Shown here: positions 9,095-18,165 of the stretch, piece after piece
Numbering within the stretch: the stretch's first letter is position 1
How the letters are laid out: each line of letters opens with the position of its first letter
DNA from: JBBAGC01 sp964491265
Lineage (GTDB): Bacteria > Spirochaetota > UBA4802 > UBA5550
Length of the DNA stretch: 64,000 bases
Reading direction: 5' to 3'
NCBI GenBank assembly: GCA_964491265.1
Contig: CAZBFP010000006.1
Coordinates: 62,001-126,000, forward strand
Made by a program: the position numbers and the translations under genes
Notes under the pieces: generated by a model
The model's database searches: none
What the model was told of the DNA's origin: nothing
What the model saw: only the letters and a program-made list of their open reading frames with translations

Positions 9095-10027
9095 TTGAGC
9101 TTAATATTATTAATAAGCGGAATTCTGCTGGCAATTAGTTCAGTACTGATTTTTTTCAGGCTAGGGGCTGTTAGTTTAATAGTTTTTGTCCCGGTTGCCT
9201 TTATGCCGGTTTTTTTCAGCTCCTACTCTGCAAGTCTGTCACTCTTTCTTGTACCACTTATTTTTGGTACAGCCGGGGGATACTGTTTAAAGAAGGGTAA
9301 AGGACTCGATATTTACCTGAGTGTTTCCGCCATAGCTTTTGCGTTTCTTTTTACAGGGGATTACTACCTGATTAAGAATATTCATAATTATGATATGATA
9401 AAAGCTGCAGGACAGAACATAGTAGAACAGATGGAAAGAACAGAACCGGAGCTTGAAAAAATATTTCAGCAGTATAATACACCGGAACAGAACAGGGAGA
9501 AACTGAAAGAGGACTTTAAAACAACCCTGACACTTTTACAGGACAGAAAGTGGATACAGTTTGTAAGGGATATGCTCCCTTTTATCACATTTCTTTATTC
9601 ACTTCTTATTGGAGCCTTAAGCTTCTTTTTTCTGAAAAAGTTTTTTCTTAAGAAAGACGGGGACCGGATGAAGGCTCTGGAATTTTTCAAAATGAATGAC
9701 TATGCTATATTCGGTTTAATCGGATCCTGGGCATTATTTTTAATTCTTGACAGGCCTGATTATCCGCTTACAAGTATAGTTTCACTAAATATTGCGCTTA
9801 TGCTGTCGGTCTTGTATGCAGTTCAGGCCATAGGAATAGCAAAATTTTTTTTAATCAGAAAAGGGCTGCCCGTTTACATTCTCCCTATTCTGATTATTTC
9901 AATAATTCTGCTGGGAGCATCAGCATTCATGTTCACAGCAATACTATTAACAGGTATAGGGACTCTGGACCTCTGGGCGGATTTCAGAAAACTAAACCCT
10001 GAAAAGAACGAAATAATTAAGGAGTAA
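9095..10027 (+). CDS. DUF2232 (YybS-like) integral membrane protein
   Basis: The 310-residue protein has about eight hydrophobic segments. Its location between rpsR and rplI/dnaB matches the DUF2232/YybS family, which is known from this operon in many bacteria but has no firmly assigned function. Residues 100-150 form a charged helical stretch between membrane segments. It begins with a TTG codon 3 bp after the rpsR stop, so it probably depends on translational coupling. It ends 3 bp before rplI. Topology and gene order are what support the family call. Confidence 0.75.
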   Translation: MSLILLISGILLAISSVLIFFRLGAVSLIVFVPVAFMPVFFSSYSASLSLFLVPLIFGTAGGYCLKKGKGLDIYLSVSAIAFAFLFTGDYYLIKNIHNYDMIKAAGQNIVEQMERTEPELEKIFQQYNTPEQNREKLKEDFKTTLTLLQDRKWIQFVRDMLPFITFLYSLLIGALSFFFLKKFFLKKDGDRMKALEFFKMNDYAIFGLIGSWALFLILDRPDYPLTSIVSLNIALMLSVLYAVQAIGIAKFFLIRKGLPVYILPILIISIILLGASAFMFTAILLTGIGTLDLWADFRKLNPEKNEIIKE

Positions 10028-10030
10028 ACA

Positions 10031-10474
10031 ATGAAAGTTATACTTCAGAAAGACATACCAAACCTTGGCGATGCTGGAGATATTAAAGATGTAGCAGATG
10101 GATATGCAAGAAACTATCTTCTGCCTAAAAAGCTTGTTCTTTTAGCAAATGAATCGAGCAGAAAAGCAATTGAGCACCAGAGAAAGCTCATAAAGCTGAA
10201 GAAAGATAAAAGAAAGAAGGAAAGCGAAAAAGCTGCTGAAGCCCTTAATGGTGTTGAAATTCAGATTGAAGCACAGGTTGGTGAAGAAGGTAAACTATTC
10301 GGATCTGTAACATCAATGGACATTGCAGCCAAACTTCTTGAGAAAGGGATTGAAGTGGACAAAAGAAAAATTCTCCTTGATGCTCCTATCAAGCAGGAAG
10401 GTGAATTTGATATAACAATAAAACTGGAAGAGGGTCTTAACGCTCAAATTAAGGTATCTGTTGTTAAGGGGTAG
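10031..10474 (+). CDS. rplI: 50S ribosomal protein L9
   Basis: The 147-residue protein has the classic L9 start, MKVILQKDIPNLGDAGDIKD, followed by VADGYARNYLLPKKLVLLA, the family signature that binds 23S rRNA. A long Lys-rich connecting helix spans about residues 45-80. A C-terminal lobe includes GKLFGSVTSMDIAAKL. The length is normal. AAGGAG precedes the ATG. It is embedded in the rpsR-DUF2232-rplI-dnaB operon and its stop lies 2 bases before the dnaB start. Confidence 0.97.
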   Translation: MKVILQKDIPNLGDAGDIKDVADGYARNYLLPKKLVLLANESSRKAIEHQRKLIKLKKDKRKKESEKAAEALNGVEIQIEAQVGEEGKLFGSVTSMDIAAKLLEKGIEVDKRKILLDAPIKQEGEFDITIKLEEGLNAQIKVSVVKG

Positions 10475-10476
10475 TT

Positions 10477-11835
10477 ATGACTATAGACAGGCTTCCACCA
10501 CAGGACATAGATACTGAAGTTGCCTGTATAGCCTCGGCTCTCCTTAACAGGGAAGCTCTTCTCAGAGTTACAGAAATCCTCCAGCCGGAGGATTTTTATC
10601 TGGAAAAACATAAAATTATTTACGATTCAATAATAGATCTTGAACGTAAATCGCTCCCGGTTGACCTTACAACGCTCAGGCAGAGACTCATTGACAAAAG
10701 CATGCTTGAGCGCGTAGGGGGTAACCCCTATCTTGCCGAGCTATACCAGGCATCTTCAACATCTGCAAATGCGGAAGTGTACGCAAAAAGAGTAAAGGAA
10801 TTCAGCCTCCGCAGAAAACTGATTGAGGTTGCAGCTAATTCAATTGAAAAATGCTTTAACCGGGCGGTTGATACTGACGAGGTTATGGATGAAATTGAAA
10901 GAGATATCTTTACTGTAACCGAACAGCGTATTACCTCCGACTACACTGATATTAACAGTGTAATGAACCTGACACTTAACGAGATAGAAACCTGGCACAG
11001 GACAAAACAGGTGGTTACAGGTCTTGCCAGCGGCTTTACTCTTCTCGATGAAATGCTCACCGGATTTCACGGATCGGAACTTCTTATTGTAGCTGCCCGT
11101 CCGGGCATGGGGAAAACAGCTTTTGCTCTAAACATAATGAACAATATTGCCATCAGGCAGAATAAAGCGGTGCTTTATTTTTCACTTGAAATGCCCGCTA
11201 CCCAGCTTGCCCTGAGGATGATCTGCATTGAAGGGATGATAGATTCACAAAAGGTCCGTACAGGGCATATCAGCTCGGAGGAACTTAAAAAAATTGTAAA
11301 CATCTCGGCAAAGCTGAGCAAATCCCCCATTTATATCGATGACAGCCCATCGGTGAACATTCTCGAACTGAGGGCCAAAGCAAGAAGACTGGCTCAGAAA
11401 GCACCTCTGGGGATGGTGATTGTTGACTACCTTCAGCTTGTATCAAGCCTTTCAAGAGTAGACCGGCATCTGCAGATAGCAGAAATATCCAGAATGCTCA
11501 AACAGCTGGCAAGGGAGCTTAATGTTCCTGTAATGGCAATGTCCCAGCTCTCAAGGGCTGTTGAATCAAGAGCGGACCAGATACCGACCCTCTCCGACCT
11601 GCGGGAATCGGGATCTATCGAACAGGATGCTGATGTTGTAATGTTCCTCTACAGAGAAGAAAGGGTAAAAAAAGATAGTGAAAAAAAAGGTATAGCCGCT
11701 GTAATTGTGGCAAAGCAGAGAAACGGCCCCATAGGGGATGTTGAACTCCGTTTCTGGGATAAATACACCAAGTTCGCAAACCTTGATGTAGCTCACTCAT
11801 ACGAGGAGGCAAGCCCGGCTAATGAGCTCGCTTAA
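10477..11835 (+). CDS. dnaB: Replicative DNA helicase DnaB
   Basis: The 452-residue protein has the DnaB N-terminal domain (about 5-110; PQDIDTEVACIASALL) and a RecA-like C-terminal ATPase (about 170-445). Walker A is ARPGMGKTAFALN, Walker B lies in MVIVDYLQLV, and SDLRESGSIEQDADVVMFLYR contains the DnaB arginine and sensor motifs. It unwinds DNA at the replication fork as a hexamer and loads primase. No intein is present. It follows rplI by 2 bp and overlaps the next permease gene by 14 bp, so it lies within the same operon. Confidence 0.97.
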   Translation: MTIDRLPPQDIDTEVACIASALLNREALLRVTEILQPEDFYLEKHKIIYDSIIDLERKSLPVDLTTLRQRLIDKSMLERVGGNPYLAELYQASSTSANAEVYAKRVKEFSLRRKLIEVAANSIEKCFNRAVDTDEVMDEIERDIFTVTEQRITSDYTDINSVMNLTLNEIETWHRTKQVVTGLASGFTLLDEMLTGFHGSELLIVAARPGMGKTAFALNIMNNIAIRQNKAVLYFSLEMPATQLALRMICIEGMIDSQKVRTGHISSEELKKIVNISAKLSKSPIYIDDSPSVNILELRAKARRLAQKAPLGMVIVDYLQLVSSLSRVDRHLQIAEISRMLKQLARELNVPVMAMSQLSRAVESRADQIPTLSDLRESGSIEQDADVVMFLYREERVKKDSEKKGIAAVIVAKQRNGPIGDVELRFWDKYTKFANLDVAHSYEEASPANELA

Positions 11836-12601
11836 AACAGCTAATCCCGTTATAGGATTTCTTGAATCACTTGGGGCGCACTCTCTTTTTTTTAAAGAAA
11901 CAATAGTATGGGTCTTCCGCCCCCCCTTTGACGGCAAAAACATTATCAACCAGATGCTGGAGATCGGATACCGCTCACTGCCCGTTACCTCTATTACGCT
12001 CTTTTTTACAGGTATGGTAATGGCGCTGCAGATTGGTAAAGCTATGGATGCTCTAATGGCCGGCTCTTCGGTTTTTATCGGAAGCGCTGTAACAATCGCT
12101 ATGTTCAGAGAGTTATGCCCGGTATTAACAGCACTCCTCCTTGCCGGAAGAGTGGGATCATCAATGGCTGCAGAGATAGGCACAATGAAGGTAACAGAGC
12201 AGATAGATGCGCTCTGGACCCTTTCTGCAAACCCTGTCCAGTACCTCTCTGTACCAAGATTTCTGGCATGCCTTTTAATGACCCCGCTGCTGACAGTAAT
12301 TGCAGACATAGTTGGAGTAATGGGAGGGTCACTTGTAGCATACTTCTCCCTTGGTATTACACCGGAACTATATATATCAAATATTCTTGAAAATATACGC
12401 ATGGCTGACTTCCTTTCCGGCCTGGGCAAATCGGTTTTTTTTGGTATTGAAATAGCTGTTATTTCATGCTACAGCGGATTTAATACCAGAGGAGGGGCTG
12501 AGGGAGTTGGTAAATCAACAATTCAGGCTGTTGTAAGATCATCCATGGTAATTCTTATTTCCGACTTCTTTCTCACATACCTGATACAGCTTATTGAATA
12601 A
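11822..12601 (+). CDS. mlaE: MlaE-family ABC transporter permease (orphan)
   Basis: The 259-residue integral membrane protein matches MlaE/YrbE permeases. SLPVTSITLFFTGMVMALQI is an early membrane segment. ELCPVLTALLLAGRVGSSMAAEIG is the diagnostic stretch followed by GTMKVTEQIDAL, the coupling region that meets the ATPase. The family moves phospholipids between the membranes of diderms together with an ATPase and an MCE protein. Neither partner gene is adjacent; the only ones in the window are at 43-44.6 kb. It overlaps dnaB by 14 bp in another frame, with a GAGGAGG site 13 bases upstream of the ATG. Confidence 0.9.
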   Translation: MSSLKTANPVIGFLESLGAHSLFFKETIVWVFRPPFDGKNIINQMLEIGYRSLPVTSITLFFTGMVMALQIGKAMDALMAGSSVFIGSAVTIAMFRELCPVLTALLLAGRVGSSMAAEIGTMKVTEQIDALWTLSANPVQYLSVPRFLACLLMTPLLTVIADIVGVMGGSLVAYFSLGITPELYISNILENIRMADFLSGLGKSVFFGIEIAVISCYSGFNTRGGAEGVGKSTIQAVVRSSMVILISDFFLTYLIQLIE

Positions 12602-12611
12602 GGATTCTATA

Positions 12612-13280
12612 ATGAGCATTGATAAATCTGACTTTTTGAAAAAAATTAAAGCGCTTAAACTTTCTAAAAAAGTTCAATCCGCCTTTGAAAACACGGACCG
12701 GGCACTCTTTTTCGATCCATTCTTTAAAAAACAGCTATGGGATTTTGATCCCCTCCCTGTAGGTTTTGGCGAAAAGAGCGACAATGTAGAAGTACTTGCC
12801 AGAATGCTTAATTATCTCAATCCGGGAAAAAACTGGGAAATACTTGAAATCGGGACAGGATCAGGATACTCGACAGCGCTACTTGCCTCAATGTGCGCAA
12901 AGGTAATTTCAATTGATGTTAATGAGAACCTTGCAAAGGAGGCGAAAAAACGGCTCCTTGATAACGGATATTTTAACGCAAAGTTTTATGCGGGTGACTG
13001 CACAGAGCTTGACGATACAACAGGGATCTTTGACGGTGTAATTATATTTGGCGGATGCATGCACAGCCCCTATGCGGTTCTTAATCTGCTGAAACCGGGG
13101 GGTATAGCCATATTCCCCATGGGTCCCATGCATCTTCAGCAGATTACAATGTACAAAAACATCGGCACATCAGATCCCTTCAAACGTTACAAATTTCTGG
13201 AGACCTGTGTAGTACCTTCACTTCAAGGTGAATACGGCACATCAAATCCGGGAATGAACATTATTGTAGAGAAAGGATAA
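12612..13280 (+). CDS. Protein-L-isoaspartate O-methyltransferase-like SAM methyltransferase
   Basis: I start it at ATG 12612 (222 residues) because AAGGA lies 7 bases upstream; a TTG at 12594 would overlap the permease. EILEIGTGSGYSTALLASM is the SAM-binding motif I, followed by VISIDVNENLAKEAKKRL. FDGVIIFGGCMHSPYAVLNL takes the place of the usual VTAA region in PCMT enzymes. PCMT repairs isoaspartyl residues in aged proteins. Identity outside the SAM fold is modest, so another protein or small-molecule methyltransferase remains possible. It follows the permease in what may be the tail of the rpsF-dnaB operon. Confidence 0.75.
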   Translation: MSIDKSDFLKKIKALKLSKKVQSAFENTDRALFFDPFFKKQLWDFDPLPVGFGEKSDNVEVLARMLNYLNPGKNWEILEIGTGSGYSTALLASMCAKVISIDVNENLAKEAKKRLLDNGYFNAKFYAGDCTELDDTTGIFDGVIIFGGCMHSPYAVLNLLKPGGIAIFPMGPMHLQQITMYKNIGTSDPFKRYKFLETCVVPSLQGEYGTSNPGMNIIVEKG

Positions 13281-13338
13281 CACAAAAATATTATTTTTTT
13301 GGACTATAGTATTTAACGATTGAATTACTGCATTTTCC

Positions 13339-13418
13339 GTCATTCCCGCGAATGCGGGAATCTCATAATACCAGCTATCAGATCCCGGCATTTCGCTATC
13401 GCTACAGCCGGGATGACA
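13339..13418. repeat. REP-like inverted repeat (GTCATTCCCG/CGGGATGAC ends)
   Basis: This 80-base block between the methyltransferase and the MBL-fold gene begins GTCATTCCCGCGAATGCGGG and ends GCCGGGATGAC. Each end contains its own short hairpin (CCCGCgaatGCGGG, and CCCGGC paired with GCCGGG). A related block lies at 63412-63494 and a degraded one at 25309-25370. It is an intergenic REP-type repeat and encodes nothing. Confidence 0.75.
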
Positions 13419-13482
13419 GAATGCTGATCAATTATATAAGTGCAATAAGCACATATTTGCAATTAATTTAATGAGGGATACC

Positions 13483-14106
13483 ATGATAATAGAACAGATT
13501 CTTGTAACAGGTATGGCCGTTTTCTGCTATCTTCTTGTTGATAAAAAAACAGGGGAGGCTCTTCTCATTGATCCTGCAGGGGACTTTGACAGAATATCTG
13601 AAAAAATAAAAAAGCATTCTGCTGAGATTAAATATATAGTAAATACCCATGGCCATTATGACCACACCTCCGGGAACGACCATATGCTTAATAAAACTGA
13701 AGGGAAACTCCTGATACACGAAAAGGACCTCCCCATGCTCAGGTCCATTTCACAAAACGATACAGCGCCATTCAGCAGCGCAGGTGATAAAAGGATCCTC
13801 CTTCTTAAGCACAATGACACGATTAAACTGGGGGAGAGCAGCGTAAAAGTTATACACACCCCGGGGCATTCACCCGGAGGGATAGCCCTGTATATAGAGG
13901 GGAATATCTTCACAGGAGATACACTTTTTACTGAAGGTGTGGGACGCACAGACCTCCCTGGAGGATCTCAGCAGGTGCTTGTAAAATCAATTATTGAAAG
14001 GATACTCTCCTATCCTGACAGCACGGTAATATGGCCGGGACATCACTATGGCCGCAAACCCTCATCAACTGTTAAAGAACAGAAGCGCATATTCGGGGTA
14101 AAATAG
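13483..14106 (+). CDS. Metallo-beta-lactamase-fold hydrolase (glyoxalase II-like)
   Basis: I use ATG 13483 (207 residues), which has GAGGG 6 bases upstream, rather than ATG 13471. The zinc ligands are plain: NTHGHYDHTSG is the H-x-H-x-D-H motif, HTPGHSPGG the next His, GDTLF the bridging Asp, and WPGHHYG the last His. EGVGRTDLPGGSQQ is typical of the glyoxalase II/persulfide dioxygenase-like branch. Such enzymes hydrolyse thioesters such as S-lactoylglutathione or related thiols. The exact substrate is not determinable. It is followed after one base by mazG. Confidence 0.9.
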   Translation: MIIEQILVTGMAVFCYLLVDKKTGEALLIDPAGDFDRISEKIKKHSAEIKYIVNTHGHYDHTSGNDHMLNKTEGKLLIHEKDLPMLRSISQNDTAPFSSAGDKRILLLKHNDTIKLGESSVKVIHTPGHSPGGIALYIEGNIFTGDTLFTEGVGRTDLPGGSQQVLVKSIIERILSYPDSTVIWPGHHYGRKPSSTVKEQKRIFGVK

Positions 14107-14107
14107 G

Positions 14108-14899
14108 ATGACAGAAATGGAGAAAAAAATCCTCTACAAGCTGAAGGATATTGCCTCAGATCTGCGCGCGGAAAACGGATGCGCCTGGGACAGGAAACAG
14201 ACCTTTTCCTCCCTTAAGCCCTACCTTATTGAGGAGGCATATGAAGTATATGATGCCATTGACAATAATGATCCGGAACACCTGAAAGAGGAACTGGGTG
14301 ATCTGCTTTACCAGATTTATGCCCACTCCCAGATCGCTTCAGAGATGGACCTTTTTGATATTGATGATGTGGCAGATGGAATAGTTTCCAAGCTCATAAG
14401 GCGTCACCCACACGTTTTTGGTGATGAAAATATAACCGACCCTGAAAAAGTTAAAGAGCGATGGGAGGTCATAAAAAAAACAGAAAAGTCGGGAAGAGAA
14501 TCGATACTTGACGGAATCCCCTCTCACCTTCCAGCCCTGGTAAAGGCGCACAGAGTCCAGGAGAAGGTTTCCCATGTGGGATTTGACTGGGAAAAGCCGG
14601 AGGATGCTGCAGCAAAAATTGACGAGGAACTGGCTGAATTCAGGGAAGCCATGGCATCCGGGGTCAAAGAGAAAATAACCGAGGAGGCCGGGGATGTGCT
14701 CTTCAGCATTGTCAATGTTATGCGTCTTGCAGGTATTGACTCTGAAGATGCCCTGCGGAAAACAATTGATAAATTTATTAACCGCTTCAAATACCTGGAA
14801 AAGCAATCTGAAAAAAACGGCCGCAGTATAAAGAAAATGAATATAGATGAAATGGAAGAGCTCTGGCAGCAGGCTAAAGCGGCTTTAGCCCGCGATTAA
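14108..14899 (+). CDS. mazG: Nucleoside triphosphate pyrophosphohydrolase MazG
   Basis: The 263-residue protein is a full-length MazG with two tandem MazG domains. The first has NGCAWDRKQTFSSLKPYLIE then EEAYEVYDAI and EELGDLLYQIYAHS, the E-E-x-x-E plus E-x-x-D metal site. The second has KIDEELAEFREAM and EEAGDVLFSIVNVMR. It cleaves NTPs to NMP and pyrophosphate, clearing non-canonical or excess nucleotides. The start at 14108 follows the MBL gene by one base; ATG 14117 is an alternative start. It overlaps the end of the convergent BatD-like gene by 4 bp. Confidence 0.95.
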   Translation: MTEMEKKILYKLKDIASDLRAENGCAWDRKQTFSSLKPYLIEEAYEVYDAIDNNDPEHLKEELGDLLYQIYAHSQIASEMDLFDIDDVADGIVSKLIRRHPHVFGDENITDPEKVKERWEVIKKTEKSGRESILDGIPSHLPALVKAHRVQEKVSHVGFDWEKPEDAAAKIDEELAEFREAMASGVKEKITEEAGDVLFSIVNVMRLAGIDSEDALRKTIDKFINRFKYLEKQSEKNGRSIKKMNIDEMEELWQQAKAALARD

Positions 14900-16524
14900 A
14901 AAATCCCCTTCAGCAGATTGAATATTTTTCTCATATCATCATCTGAAAGGGGTGATCCCGCATATCTGCATAGATAAACCTGATCCCTTGCCGTAATAAA
15001 ATCCGGATCATCCCGCACTGAATCCGCTGTTTCTATAAGCTTTAAAGCATTCCGGAGAAATCCTTCCCTGTCTCTTTTATTAAAAGAAATCCCCAGTTCA
15101 TTTAATAGAATTCCCCTATCATCAGAAACAGGTTTAGAATCGGGAATTATATCAGCAGCATTTGTATCTCCCCCTCTTTTTATATGACGGAAGATCTTTC
15201 TATCCCGCATAAAAAGATATAGACCTGCCGCTGAAGATATAATAATAAAAGAAATAATTAAAATGTAATTCAAAGCTGATGAACCCTCTTTATCAACCGG
15301 TACAATCTTTGATTCCCCTATACTGACACTATTCCCCTCTTTCACATCAAAGCTGATAGGATCACTTTTTAATATATTATACTCACCTGAATAGGGATTA
15401 TATACAGGGAGGGATAAAGACCCATTTACATACCCCTGCTTCTCAGGCACAAGGGTGAGAGAATACCTCTTTGACCCTTCAGGTATATCCTCATTAAGAT
15501 TAAAATCGGGGGGCTCATCCTCTATGAGCACCCTGACCCCATCCATCCCATCTACAATGGGGTGATGAAGCGACTGCAGATTGCCGCGCCCCCGGATAAT
15601 TACTCCAAGTTTAACTTCTTCAAAAAGCGAGGCTTCTTCAGTATTAAAATCAATCTCCATACCAAAATCGCCAAGTGCACCCCTGAAACCGGGAGGGGCC
15701 CCTTTAAGAGGTATGGGGAGTACCTTAATATTACTTTGCGGCATTGACAGGAGCTTCTGATCAGGGAAAGAAAAGAATCCCCTCCCCCCCTCAACTGTAA
15801 CTACTATGCTTCCCCCCCCGACACTGTACTCACCCTCACCTGCAGGGGTAAGAAGAAATGTTGCAGCATGGATTTTTTCGTATTCAAGCCCCTCTGAAAT
15901 TTCAATTGAAGGGGGTATTTTTTCATCAATACCTGTAAGAATAAACCCTTTTACATGAGGCTGCTCCCTGAACCCTTCAATTCTAAGAGCCCTGTTGCCC
16001 GACAAATAGACAAAATATCTCATAACCAGAGGTTCTCCAGCATAAACTTGTGCCGATGAAAGCTCTATCCCCCCTCTCATGTAAACCGATGAAACCCTCC
16101 GCTCAGGGGAGGCCCCTTCCCTCACCAGGAGGGTCAGAGCCTCTGACTGTAGCTCCACACCCCCTGCTTTAATTACAAATGGGGGGATTTTATATGAACC
16201 GCTCTTTTCTGCAAAGACCGAAAAATTTAGAATAATCCCGCTCCATACATTTCCATTTACAAACTGAAAGCTTTTTGAAGAACCGGTATATGATATCTTA
16301 AGCCCCTCTACAGCCGGAACTTTTACCGGAGTAATATCGGAAGTTTCTCCTGAAATCATTATTTTCAATACAGCACTCTCCCCAGGGGATAGAGATGTGC
16401 GGCTTAATTCTGATGATATCTCCGCAGAAAAAACCGGAAGAGATATAATAAACAGAAAAACTGTTATCAGACATAAAAGAATTCTACCATTGCTTTTCAC
16501 GGCTTCTCTCCTCAACTTCGCCAC
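14896..16524 (-). CDS. batD: BatD-family protein (aerotolerance operon)
   Basis: The 542-residue protein has a signal peptide (about 12-34), several Ig-like beta domains over about 35-400 and one membrane helix near 420-442 (ALNYILIISFIIISSAAGL). A cytoplasmic helical tail follows. This layout is typical of BatD proteins, which are encoded with VWA proteins BatA and BatB. The BatC frame overlaps its start by 41 bp. GTG 16524 has AGGAG upstream, and GTG 16500 also has a good site and gives a tidier signal peptide. The Bat system is linked to envelope stress or oxygen tolerance in some bacteria, but its biochemistry is unsettled. Confidence 0.82.
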   Translation of the reverse strand: MAKLRREAVKSNGRILLCLITVFLFIISLPVFSAEISSELSRTSLSPGESAVLKIMISGETSDITPVKVPAVEGLKISYTGSSKSFQFVNGNVWSGIILNFSVFAEKSGSYKIPPFVIKAGGVELQSEALTLLVREGASPERRVSSVYMRGGIELSSAQVYAGEPLVMRYFVYLSGNRALRIEGFREQPHVKGFILTGIDEKIPPSIEISEGLEYEKIHAATFLLTPAGEGEYSVGGGSIVVTVEGGRGFFSFPDQKLLSMPQSNIKVLPIPLKGAPPGFRGALGDFGMEIDFNTEEASLFEEVKLGVIIRGRGNLQSLHHPIVDGMDGVRVLIEDEPPDFNLNEDIPEGSKRYSLTLVPEKQGYVNGSLSLPVYNPYSGEYNILKSDPISFDVKEGNSVSIGESKIVPVDKEGSSALNYILIISFIIISSAAGLYLFMRDRKIFRHIKRGGDTNAADIIPDSKPVSDDRGILLNELGISFNKRDREGFLRNALKLIETADSVRDDPDFITARDQVYLCRYAGSPLSDDDMRKIFNLLKGIF

Positions 16525-17158
16525 CTTTCTGTCTCCTCACAGGTTTATTCTTTAGTGATTCCAGCATATTTTTTACCTGTTCTCTGGAGATATCACTCTT
16601 TTTAATATCTGGTGATCCTTTCATGTCATCACCATCACCAGAGGACTTATCATTTCCAGGATCAGGTTTATTGTCATCTTTATTGTCTTTACCATCACCG
16701 CTGCTGCTCTCTTTCTCCCTGTTATGCAGCAGATACTCAATATTCTTTTTAGCCTTTTCATAGGCAGGATCGATTTTAAGAGCTTTTACGTATGAATCAA
16801 ATGCCTTATCATAATCCTTAAGCTGCAGATGTGAATTCCCCATATTATACCAGGCTTTTTTCTGCACATCTCTGTCTCCGGACTTAAGGGATTCATTAAA
16901 ATATTCAATCCCCTTCTCATAGTTCCCTCTCCTGTACTCAGCTGCGCCTCTGTTAAATGAAAGCATGGCGCGCCTCTTTTCGTCAGGAACAAACCTCTCA
17001 GAATTATCATAATGCTCAATAGCGCTGTCAAAATCCTCAGCCTCATAACTCCGGTTCCCCCTGGTCACCTCATCTTTGAAAGGGTCAATCCATGCGGTCT
17101 GGATAAAAGAGAAAACCAGAATAATAAGCATACCCGTAATTCTGGAGTTAAAAATCAT
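16484..17158 (-). CDS. batC: BatC-like TPR protein
   Basis: The 224-residue protein has an N-terminal signal or anchor segment (about 8-25), then three to four TPR repeats (about 25-140), for example AIEHYDNSERFVPDEKRRAM and KAFDSYVKALKIDPAYEKAK. An Asp/Ser/Gly/Lys-rich low-complexity tail (about 145-224) follows. In Bat operons a TPR protein lies between the BatB and BatD genes, exactly as here. Its ATG overlaps the BatB stop by 4 bp (ATGA), indicating translational coupling. It probably organises the VWA proteins at the membrane surface. Confidence 0.82.
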   Translation of the reverse strand: MIFNSRITGMLIILVFSFIQTAWIDPFKDEVTRGNRSYEAEDFDSAIEHYDNSERFVPDEKRRAMLSFNRGAAEYRRGNYEKGIEYFNESLKSGDRDVQKKAWYNMGNSHLQLKDYDKAFDSYVKALKIDPAYEKAKKNIEYLLHNREKESSSGDGKDNKDDNKPDPGNDKSSGDGDDMKGSPDIKKSDISREQVKNMLESLKNKPVRRQKGGEVEERSREKQW

Positions 17159-18165
17159 AATTCCCTCCCCCTTATATTTTCTTTAATCATCAGTTCTGCA
17201 GTGAGAACTAAAATGAGAAGAAAGAGAAAAATCGATGTCCTGTCCCTCTTCTCCTTTACTATCCCGCCGCCGAAAACCTGTTTCTGCTGTCCTGCAATTC
17301 CATTATAAACAGACCTTAAACCTGCAGTGCTGCTGCTTATATCAGTAAAACTCCCCCCTGTAAGGGAGGAGATCTTTTCCAGAAAAGCCTTATCAGGAAT
17401 ACTCTTCACAAGGTTCCCCTCCCGGTCTTTCATTATTGTTTCTGATGAAGCCCCGGACTTAACAGGTATATAATCCCCCCCTCCTGCTGCAGCGATAGTA
17501 TAAATTGAAATCTCATTTTTAATGTAAAAGTCGAGGGCACTCTCAATACCAGGCTCATGGTTCTCCCCGTCAGTAATAATAACCAGCATTTTAGATGTAA
17601 GCCTTTTTCTGGAAAATACCTTTTCCCCCTCCTTAAGGAGTGCAGGGAAATTAGTGCCCTGAACCCTTATTGAATCAGTATCAGCTGCATCAAGGAACAT
17701 CATAAATGATCCAATATCAGAAGTAAGAGGGCAGAGGAGGAAGGCCTCACCGGCAAATACAATAAGCCCTATTCTATCCCCTTTGAGAGATTCTGCTATC
17801 CTGCGCACTGTATCCTTCCCTCTGGTAAGCCTGTCAGGTGAAACATCTCTGGCCTTCATACTGCTGCTCACATCAAGTGCGATAATAACATCTGTACCCT
17901 CGTATGTAACATCCCTCACAATCTCACCCCACATGGGGCGGATAAGGGCTGCAGCAGAAAGAAAAATTGCCAACAGAACCAGTACCTCTTTAGCAAAAAT
18001 ACGGCGGTAATTCCCCCTCAAAAGTCCGCTTTTTTTAAAACCATTACCGATAATTACCGCAGTCCCTTTTCTGCGCCATAGTGCATAAATAATAAAAACT
18101 ATAACCGTCATCAAAACAGCAGCAAGGATATAAAACCTGTATTCATAATTCCCGAATTCTATCAT
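17155..18165 (-). CDS. batB: BatB: VWA-domain membrane protein
   Basis: The 336-residue protein has membrane helices near 10-28 and 58-75 and at the C terminus (about 312-328). Between them is a von Willebrand factor A domain (about 85-270). The metal-dependent adhesion site reads VIIALDVSSSMKARD (DxSxS), with the later Thr in VQGTNF and an Asp in VIITDGENH. Such proteins bind partners through the metal site. It overlaps BatA and BatC by 4 bp each in a tightly coupled operon. Confidence 0.88.
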   Translation of the reverse strand: MIEFGNYEYRFYILAAVLMTVIVFIIYALWRRKGTAVIIGNGFKKSGLLRGNYRRIFAKEVLVLLAIFLSAAALIRPMWGEIVRDVTYEGTDVIIALDVSSSMKARDVSPDRLTRGKDTVRRIAESLKGDRIGLIVFAGEAFLLCPLTSDIGSFMMFLDAADTDSIRVQGTNFPALLKEGEKVFSRKRLTSKMLVIITDGENHEPGIESALDFYIKNEISIYTIAAAGGGDYIPVKSGASSETIMKDREGNLVKSIPDKAFLEKISSLTGGSFTDISSSTAGLRSVYNGIAGQQKQVFGGGIVKEKRDRTSIFLFLLILVLTAELMIKENIRGREL

